A program made the translations under genes and the position numbers. Below the pieces are notes generated by a model, which ran no database searches, was not told the DNA's origin, and saw nothing but the letters and a program-made list of their open reading frames with translations. DNA of 15,968 nt, taken from NCBI GenBank assembly GCA_910583675.1, contig CAJTYH010000049.1, positions 1 through 15,968 on the forward strand, given 5' to 3'. Positions 7,275-14,300 of this stretch are shown here, piece after piece (within the stretch, counting starts at the first letter, position 1; every line of letters starts with the position of its first letter). The stretch comes from an uncultured Muribaculaceae bacterium. Its GTDB lineage: Bacteria > Bacteroidota > Bacteroidia > Bacteroidales > Muribaculaceae.

Positions 7275-9767
7275 TTATTTATTTGCATTCTGATGCTCGA
7301 GCATCTTGATGAAGTAGCCTCCTACGACTGCGCGAGCCATGAAGCCGCGACGGTGGTCATTGTCTGTGAATACCCAGTCGCTCATCGGCACGCGGTCTAC
7401 GGTCTCGTTGTAGAAACTGTGGAGCGGTGCGATGAATGCCTCGAAGGATTCCTGGTCGGGAGCCATTGTGGCAGTCCATACGATCCAGTCGCTCTTGGTG
7501 TAGCTTTCGCGGTTGTCAAGAGGCAGACCGTACTTGTTCTGACGGGTCTTGTAGTAGGCGATCTCCTTGTCTACTATCTCCTTGGGGAAGATATTCAGGC
7601 CGAGCAGTTTGTCCCATACGAGGTTGTATTTCTGGCTCCATGTGCCTTCTTTGTCAAAGGTCAGGCGGTAGTGATCGCCGTCATTGGCCATTTCTGCCCA
7701 TTTGGCGGCATAGTCGCGTGCGATCTTGTTGTACTTCTCGGCAACCTCTGTCAGACCCTGCATTTCTGCCATCTGTGCGTATGCTGCGATGGCAACGATT
7801 GCTTTTGCAGAAAGGTTGACGTTGTGTGCGAAGTGTCCTGCGAAGTCGTCTGTGCAGAGCTGGTTCTCGGGATCAAGGCCGTATTCTACCAGATAGTCCA
7901 CCCATGTCGTGAGCACTTTCCAGTGTTTCTTTGCGTACTCGGGGCTATTCTCCTGCTGGCATACGGCATCGGTGATGATGATCATGTTGCCACCCTCTTC
8001 AATGGGCATGTCGCCACCGTATGTCTGGCCGTTGGCCTGGGGATATGTGCCCACGTCGTGTGCTGGGAAGGGTTTCTCCCAGCGTCCGCTTTCGCTGTAC
8101 TCGTAGATGAAGTTCATCAGGCCTTTTGCGAGTTCGGGATTGTAGTAGAGGAAGAAAGGTGCCGACGGATAGGTGATGTCAACCGTACCGATCGAACCGT
8201 TTGAGTCGTTCTCCTTGGAGAACATAAGAAGTTCGCCCGAAGGAGATTCCACGAGCTTGTGGGCTGCGAGTGTCTGACGGTAGGCAAGTGCGCAGAGTTC
8301 TGCATATTTCTTGCCGCCGGCTGCGGTGGCGTCTTCCATAAGTTGCTTGTCGAACGCATAGCAACGGTCGATCAGCTTGTCATATTCTGCGTTGGCTGCG
8401 GCAAACTGGCTTTCGATGGTTTTGGAGCCGTCGCGGTTCCAGTAGGGACGGAGGTTCTCGCCGAAATACTGGATGGAGTAGTTATCATCGTAACCGATCA
8501 TTATCTTGCCGGTTGCAGATTTTACTTCACCGAGATCGCATACGAGAGCCATCTGGCCTTCCGCACCTTCACCTGTGGTGTTTTCGGAAAGTTTCTCACC
8601 CTTTACGAAGTTTGCGCGAAGTGCGTCTGCACCTCCTACACCATAGGTTGTGTTCTCTGCCGGGGCGGCCATGTAGAAGTGTCCCCAGTCGATGCGCACG
8701 TGATCGCCACGTTTGGCAAGGGTGTTCTGCTCCTTGCTTCCGCTCTTGAGATAGACAAGGCCGTCCTTCTCATATGCTTCTGTAGAGGATGCCTGATAGG
8801 GCTGGTCAAGTGCCCAGCGGGGAGATGCCTCGAAGTAGATCTCAACGTCGTGATCCTTGCCATCGTTGGAGTCAACGGTGTAGGTCACATAGTTGACAGG
8901 ACGGCTGAGGAGGTCAAGGTCGTCCATGAACATGGGAGCCGAGAATGTCAGCGCGAGGTTTACGTCGCCGCAAGTGAATGTGTAGTGCGTCTGAGTGGCC
9001 TGCACGTCAACAGAAGTCTGGTCTGCGGTGCGGTCAAACGAGGTATTGGCTTCTTTCGGGATGAGCAGTCCGAAATCCAGGAGGCCGTTGCCTACGGGGT
9101 TGATGCATTCTGCCGCTATGGTGTTGGTGCCTTCGCGCAGGGCGGCGCGTGCCTTGTCATCAAGTTTGATGATCTTGTTCTTGTTGCATACTGGGCCGGT
9201 GCTGTAGATCTGGACACCGTTTATGTAGAATACGGCATCGTCGTCGTTGGAGAATTCCAGATACACGGGGCGGTCACCGAGCTTCTCGGTTATGTCTGCC
9301 GTGCGGCGCACCCAGATCTCGCGTGTGCCCCATTGGGTCTTTGCGGTAGGCTCGTTTTCCATTGTTCCGAACGCACCGCGGTCGCTCTTCCATTTCGAAT
9401 CGTCGAAGTTTTCGGCTGTCCAGTCGCCTGATGGTTTCTCGGTTGTCCAGCGGCCTGTCCAGTCGGCCTGTTGCGAAGTGGGCACGATGGGTTTCATCTC
9501 CTGTTCCTCAAGACCCATGAAACGATAGGGGACACCGTCAACTTTAAGTACTCCGATGAAGGGGAATCCGATGCCTGTCCAGTGCATTACGGACGATTCG
9601 TAAAGTTGATCCGTGGGTGACCATGCGCTGGTATAGGGGTCGATGGTTACCAGCGGATAGGCCGGAGCACGGAGGTCGTTCTTGATCACCTCATGTGTGG
9701 CGTTTCCTGAGCTGCCGCAGGAAATGAGGCATGGCGCGAGCAGTGTCGCAAGGATTAGTTTTTTCAT
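7275..9767 (-). CDS. Glutaminase A-like six-hairpin lipoprotein (DUF4964/DUF5127/DUF4965/DUF1793)
   Basis: Protein of 830 residues with a lipoprotein signal: MKK, hydrophobic core, lipobox LISC with the lipidated cysteine at 17. The following GSSGNATHEV lacks an early acidic run of the kind used for surface export in Bacteroidetes, so a periplasm-facing location is somewhat favoured. Inferred domain order: DUF4964-like (about 30-100), an inserted beta-sandwich like a GH2 sugar-binding domain (about 101-236; DWTAENFDDSKW, FSNDDDAVFYINGV, GLLDFGLL), DUF5127-like (about 240-465), the six-hairpin DUF4965 (about 466-630; DITYPSAP, AHDVGTYPQANG, MPIEEGGN) and DUF1793-like (about 635-822; NQLCTDDF, DGDHYR, GTWSQKYN, YGLPLDNR, TKSDWI). 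Named members are fungal glutaminases; here the carbohydrate locus suggests a glycosidase or glycopeptide role, which is inference. It is a paralogue of the N-terminal half of the 1504-residue protein and starts 31 bases after the GH76 stop codon. Confidence 0.9.
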   Translation of the reverse strand: MKKLILATLLAPCLISCGSSGNATHEVIKNDLRAPAYPLVTIDPYTSAWSPTDQLYESSVMHWTGIGFPFIGVLKVDGVPYRFMGLEEQEMKPIVPTSQQADWTGRWTTEKPSGDWTAENFDDSKWKSDRGAFGTMENEPTAKTQWGTREIWVRRTADITEKLGDRPVYLEFSNDDDAVFYINGVQIYSTGPVCNKNKIIKLDDKARAALREGTNTIAAECINPVGNGLLDFGLLIPKEANTSFDRTADQTSVDVQATQTHYTFTCGDVNLALTFSAPMFMDDLDLLSRPVNYVTYTVDSNDGKDHDVEIYFEASPRWALDQPYQASSTEAYEKDGLVYLKSGSKEQNTLAKRGDHVRIDWGHFYMAAPAENTTYGVGGADALRANFVKGEKLSENTTGEGAEGQMALVCDLGEVKSATGKIMIGYDDNYSIQYFGENLRPYWNRDGSKTIESQFAAANAEYDKLIDRCYAFDKQLMEDATAAGGKKYAELCALAYRQTLAAHKLVESPSGELLMFSKENDSNGSIGTVDITYPSAPFFLYYNPELAKGLMNFIYEYSESGRWEKPFPAHDVGTYPQANGQTYGGDMPIEEGGNMIIITDAVCQQENSPEYAKKHWKVLTTWVDYLVEYGLDPENQLCTDDFAGHFAHNVNLSAKAIVAIAAYAQMAEMQGLTEVAEKYNKIARDYAAKWAEMANDGDHYRLTFDKEGTWSQKYNLVWDKLLGLNIFPKEIVDKEIAYYKTRQNKYGLPLDNRESYTKSDWIVWTATMAPDQESFEAFIAPLHSFYNETVDRVPMSDWVFTDNDHRRGFMARAVVGGYFIKMLEHQNANK

Positions 9768-9798
9768 GTTGTATTTTTAGTTGGTATTGTGTTTCATG

Positions 9799-11148
9799 TC
9801 AGTGTGCGTTCTTGAATAGTACCTGTGGAGCTATTGCAAGCATCATGGCAGGTACCGAGGATGCTGCATAGCTGCCGATCATGTTTTCGTCAGTGGTGGG
9901 CTTCCAGGATTCCCCGTCGCAAATGTTGCGGTTGCGGTCACGGTTTTTCCATCCTTCCTCGATGTTGTGCACTATGAACTGGCGGTATTGCGGTTGTCCG
10001 CATCTGTCGGCCAGTATCTTCATGTATTCCACCCAGATTGCCGGATATACCCCCTGTTCGAGGCTTCCCTGATCATAAGGTTTTCTGCGGTTGTGTGCCC
10101 AGGGGAGCATTCCATGTTCGGCGGACATCACATTTATGGAGTAGTCGGCTCCTTTCATGGCATTTCTGAGGTAGCGTTCGTCGCCCGTGTTCAGGTAGAG
10201 CAATGCGGAAGCGCCGATGTAGGTGCCCTGGTTGTAGATGAGGGGATGGCCGCCGGCATGGTCGCCGTGGCGGCTGTCATGAATCATTCCCGTCGTGGTG
10301 TCGGCAAGGTTCTTGGTGCTCCAGTCATAGATCTCCTTTGCCATTTCCAAATAGCGTTCTTTCGTCTCGTAGTTCGGGCGTTTGAACACGCCGTATTTGT
10401 TTCCCCACCACGTGGCGTTGGGATCCTCTGCACGATCTATGGGGGCGGCTTCGTGGAGAAGCATGGCGGCCACTACCGTGGGGAAGTTGATGCATGACAT
10501 CTTGCCGTGGCCGGCTTCGTTGGCTCTTGGGGCATCTATCGGTTGCCATTGCCAGAACATGCCTCCTCCCAGTCCTTTTTCAGGATCGGCATATGAGCCG
10601 GTGTCGCCCACTTTCGGTGAACCGTACCATACTCGGGCGAAACTCTTCTCTGCAAGTGTGCGGTAGCGCTCGTTGCCGGTTGCAAGGTATGCGCGTGCCA
10701 TGGTGATAGTCCACCACTGTATGTCGTCATATATGAACCATCCGCGGTTCAAGTCGCAATCATCAAAGTCGAAATCAAGGTAGTGTGCAATGTTTCCGTC
10801 TATTACTTTGGTAAGTAGTTCGGAGTATTCCTTTGTCCGCTTTTTGTCTCCGGACTTTTTTGCAAGTTCCACTGCGTTGAGAGCCATATCCACATACATG
10901 GGCTGGCACCAAATGGCAGCTGCCCCGCGGTCACGGCCTTTGGCGGCCTTGTCACGGTCGGTATTCTTGTAGATATACTTGTCGCGGTCAAGGTATACGT
11001 CGTTGAATGCATCGTATGCCGTCCATATGTCCGACACTGTAAACTCGGTTGTCGTTTCTGTTTGATTACCTGTTTTTGGGGCTTTTGCATCAGCTCCCAA
11101 ACATATCGCAACGCTTGCCACTGCTGTCAGCAGGAACTTGTAGTTCAT
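9799..11148 (-). CDS. GH76 endo-alpha-1,6-mannanase
   Basis: Exported protein of 449 residues; the signal peptide ends near GADA (18-21). A cysteine at 16 has isoleucine before it, so it is not a good lipobox and type I cleavage is preferred. The GH76 signature YDDIQWW (140-146) supplies the adjacent catalytic aspartates D141 and D142 of this retaining (alpha/alpha)6-barrel family. Around it are other family features: RGAAAIWCQPMYVD near the start, RGWFIYDD, GGGMFWQW, KMSCINFPTVVAA, YNQGTYIGA and the late EQGVYPAIW. Family members cut the alpha-1,6-mannose backbone of yeast or actinobacterial mannans and act best once alpha-1,2 side chains are removed, the job of the GH92 encoded two genes on. 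It is the first gene of the likely four-gene operon, preceded by a weak promoter and by the terminator of the upstream fusion gene. Length is normal and no catalytic residue is missing. Confidence 0.92.
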   Translation of the reverse strand: MNYKFLLTAVASVAICLGADAKAPKTGNQTETTTEFTVSDIWTAYDAFNDVYLDRDKYIYKNTDRDKAAKGRDRGAAAIWCQPMYVDMALNAVELAKKSGDKKRTKEYSELLTKVIDGNIAHYLDFDFDDCDLNRGWFIYDDIQWWTITMARAYLATGNERYRTLAEKSFARVWYGSPKVGDTGSYADPEKGLGGGMFWQWQPIDAPRANEAGHGKMSCINFPTVVAAMLLHEAAPIDRAEDPNATWWGNKYGVFKRPNYETKERYLEMAKEIYDWSTKNLADTTTGMIHDSRHGDHAGGHPLIYNQGTYIGASALLYLNTGDERYLRNAMKGADYSINVMSAEHGMLPWAHNRRKPYDQGSLEQGVYPAIWVEYMKILADRCGQPQYRQFIVHNIEEGWKNRDRNRNICDGESWKPTTDENMIGSYAASSVPAMMLAIAPQVLFKNAH

Positions 11149-11177
11149 GTTTTTACTGTGAATTGGTTTTGAGTTTG

Positions 11178-11208
11178 TAAAGTTAGTGAAAATAATTCGG
11201 ATATGGAA
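11178..11208 (-). promoter_or_regulatory. Weak candidate promoter for the GH76 operon
   Basis: On the minus strand TAACTTTA (11185-11178) is one mismatch from TAnnTTTG. The upstream element at the right distance is only TTCC (11208-11205) instead of TTTG. It sits 30 bases before the GH76 ATG, and a promoter is expected here because a terminator lies upstream at 11291-11320. The bases just after the -7 element (ACAAACT) also occur just after the candidate promoter before GH92, but a seven-base match in AT-rich DNA may be chance. Confidence 0.3.
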
Positions 11209-11290
11209 GTGCCGGATTCTTCAATAAACCGTTTATGGCCTGAAATGCGAGGTTTTTGAAAGGTTTTTTACAGGATATTATGAAAATACA

Positions 11291-11320
11291 GGGGAGCGAT
11301 CCGTTTTCGGATCGCTCCCC
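11291..11320 (-). terminator. Intrinsic terminator after the glutaminase-like/GH2 fusion gene
   Basis: A perfect 13-bp GC-rich stem (GGGGAGCGATCCG, 11291-11303, and its complement, 11308-11320) encloses a four-base loop. Read on the minus strand the stem is followed by TGTATTTTCATAA, a moderately T-rich tail. It lies 61 bases after the fusion gene stop codon, and so separates that gene from the GH76 operon. The plus-strand side is less T-rich, and no plus-strand gene needs it. Confidence 0.85.
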
Positions 11321-11381
11321 TTGGGTATTTGACTGGAATTTCATGGCGATCTATTGAAGTTCGCCTGAAATCCTGAAGTTG

Positions 11382-14300
11382 TTAGAGTTTACGAAGTTCC
11401 TTACGGACTGTACCGTCTGCCTCTTTTATGATGTTTACCCCGGATGTGGGACCGCTCAGGCGCATGCCCATGATGTTGTAGTACTCTACGTCACCTTCCA
11501 CGCGGTCTACCGTCGGCAGGTCTACCCCGGCAAAATTCCCGAAGACCTTGGAAAGGTTACCGGTGGCTTCTTTCAGACCGTCTTCATCGAATTTGATGAT
11601 CTCGCGATCGTAGGTCATGATGCCGTTTACTTCGGTTTCCACGTCGGTGGTCTGTGTATAGACTGCCGCGCTGTAATTGATCTTTTTGCCGTCTTTCTCG
11701 TAACCCTTTGCAATCTCGGCAATTTGGTTTGCAAGCTTGGTGTAGGCGGCTGTTATCGTACGGGCGTTGGTATAGGTGTTGTATGTCTGCGCGTCGCGTT
11801 CAAACCAGCGGTGTCCGCTTACATTGCGTCCGAGGCCGCCGTATTCGCCCAATACCATGGGACGTGAGGTGTCAAAGATCCTCTCTTCAAGTACGATCGG
11901 TTGCCCGTAGGTGTGCTGATCCACGAAAGTGCCCTCGCCGAGGCGGTAGTGGTTGCCGCCGCTGGCGGGATTCACCAGGCGCGTCGGGTCGAGTTCCTGT
12001 GTATAGGCGGTGATGTCGGCAGTCTTGAACTGTCCCCAAGCTTCGTTGAACGGTGTCCAGACCACGATGCAGGGGTTGGAATAATGCTGCTCGATGATCT
12101 CTTTCCATTCCGCGCGGAAGTTTCTCTCCACGGTTGCGTCCTGATTGCAGTCATGCTCGTCGTAGTAGCGGTCTGTGACCCATCCCTCATGTCCACGGAA
12201 CTGTGAAGGCATGTCCTGCCATACGAGCATTCCGAGGCGGTCGCAATGGTAGTACCAACGGCGCGGCTCCACTTTCATGTGCTTGCGGATCATGTTGAAT
12301 CCCCATTCCTTGGTTTTCTCTATGTCATAGAGCAGGGCCTCATCTGTTGGGGCTGTCAGAAGTCCATCAGGCCAGTATCCCTGGTCAAGTGGGCCGAACT
12401 GGAACATGTCTTCGTTGTTGAGTTGCAGACGCCAGTAGCCTTCGTCGTTTTTGGCGTAGGAAATCTTGCGCATGGCTGCATAGCTGTCCACTTTGTCAAG
12501 CGTTTCTCCGGCGTTGTCAAGCGTGACTGTCACGTTGTAGAGATAAGGGTCGTTGGGATGCCACAGGCGGGGTGATGCAATGTCGAATGTCACGCTTGCA
12601 TTGGCTGCCGCGTCCACGCTTTTGGTGTCTATCACGTTTTCTCCGTCTTTCAGTGTCACGGTGACAGTACCCGCAGGGGTGCCAGTGTAGGCCATGTCGA
12701 ATTTCAGGGTGCTGTTGTCCACGTCGGGAGTGATGCGCAGGTCTTCAAGATGTGCCTTGTCTACTGGTTCCATCCATACGCTCTGCCATATTCCGGAGGT
12801 GGAGGTGTACCAGATGCTTCCTCTTCCGTCGGGGTAGCGCCGCTGTTTGCCCACCGGTTGACGTCCCTCGTCGGTGTTGTCGGTTACCTTGACGTAGAGG
12901 GCGTGCACGCCGCCATCCTTGACACGGTTGGTTATGTCAGCCGAGAATGCGGTGTGGCCTCCTGTATGGCTTGCCACGCGGTTACGTGTGGTGGTGCCGT
13001 CGATGTATACGTCGGCGACATAGTCTACCGCCTCGAAGTTGAGGACGATATTCTTGCCGTTCCATTCCTCGGGGATGCTGAGTTCGCGTTTGTACCATAG
13101 TACATGTCCAGGCTCAAGGGGGCGCATAACGCCTGAAAGGCTGGACTCAACGGGAAAAGGGACGAGTATCTTCCCCTCGTAGTCTTCTTTGGGCGCGGTG
13201 CCTGTGGTGAAAGCATAGTCCCATAGTCCGTTGAGGCTTTGCCACTCTTCACGAGTCATCTGGGGACGGGGATATTCGGGATGGGCGTTCTCGGGAGATA
13301 CCTCTGCCGCCCAACGGGTCTTGATGTGGTTCCCTTTAGGTTCCCATGCCACTTCCTCCTTTTTGGGTTTGATTCGATCCACCAGGACCTTCATCCAGAG
13401 GCCGCCGATAACGGAGCGTCCGCTGAAGTTGCATGTCACGCCGTTGCTTGCGTTGTAGAAGTCGCTTAGAGGTATGCGTGAGGTGGTTTCGTTCATATAG
13501 TCCCAGTGGCGGTCTGAGAACTTGAGGAAGGTTTCCGTGTCAGGTGACATGGAAGCTGTCCAGAAAATCCAGTCGCTCTTGGTGTTTTTATCTCGGTTGT
13601 CAAGAGGCAAGCCGTACTTTTCCTGCTTGCTCAGGTAGAACTTAAGCTCGCGGTCAAGTACTTCACGAGGGAATAGGTTGTAGCCCCAGGCTACGTCCCA
13701 TAGCATGTTGTATTTCTGGCTCCATGTGCCGGACTTGTGGAATTCCATGCGGTAGTGGTCACCGTCGCGTGCGTCCCCTTCCCATATCAAAGCCATGTCC
13801 TTGGCTGCCTGCTGGTATTTTTCGATGTCGCGGGTGTTGCCGCCAATGTAGGGTATGAGTTCGGCATAGGCTCCCACGGCGAGGATCGCCTTAACGGAGA
13901 GGTTGGTGTTCTGTTCGCTCGGACCCTTGAAGTCGTCGGTGCAGAGCTGGTTGCCGGGGTTCTGTCCCTCTTTGCGGCAGAACTCGGCCCATGTGCGGAG
14001 CACGCTCTTGTAAGGTTTGAGCCATTCGCCGTCGCCGGTGAGGCGCGTGATTGCATTGGCAAGAATCAGTACGTTGGCCGATTCCTCCAGTGGCATTGAG
14101 TCGCCGTAGACCATGCCGTTGGCGCGGGGATAGATGCCCAGGTCGTGTGCGGCGCAGTTCTTCCCTTTGCGTGCGTCGCTGAGTGCATAGTCGAGGATGG
14201 AGAAGATCATTCCCTTCTGCAGGTCTATGTTGTAGAGAAGGTAGATGGGGCATTCCGGATAGGTGAGGTCCATGGTGTTTACGAAGCCTCCCGACTTGTT

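Noticed and set aside
7272..9431. Long plus-strand open frames (310 and 390 residues) opposite the glutaminase-like lipoprotein gene
   Set aside because: They mirror a strongly supported gene, have cysteine/valine/histidine-rich translations without recognisable motifs, and lack a promoter or signal peptide. They are antisense by-products of codon use.
9844..11148. GH76 protein as a lipoprotein through the cysteine at residue 16
   Set aside because: The residue before the cysteine is isoleucine, which does not fit a lipobox, and a normal signal peptidase I site follows at GADA.
11224..11236. Short palindrome ATAAAC-C-GTTTAT between the terminator and the GH76 gene
   Set aside because: Six-base AT-rich arms are expected by chance in a gap of this size. 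No second copy was noticed as a separate site in this window, although the outer stem of the 3821-3875 terminator contains similar bases.
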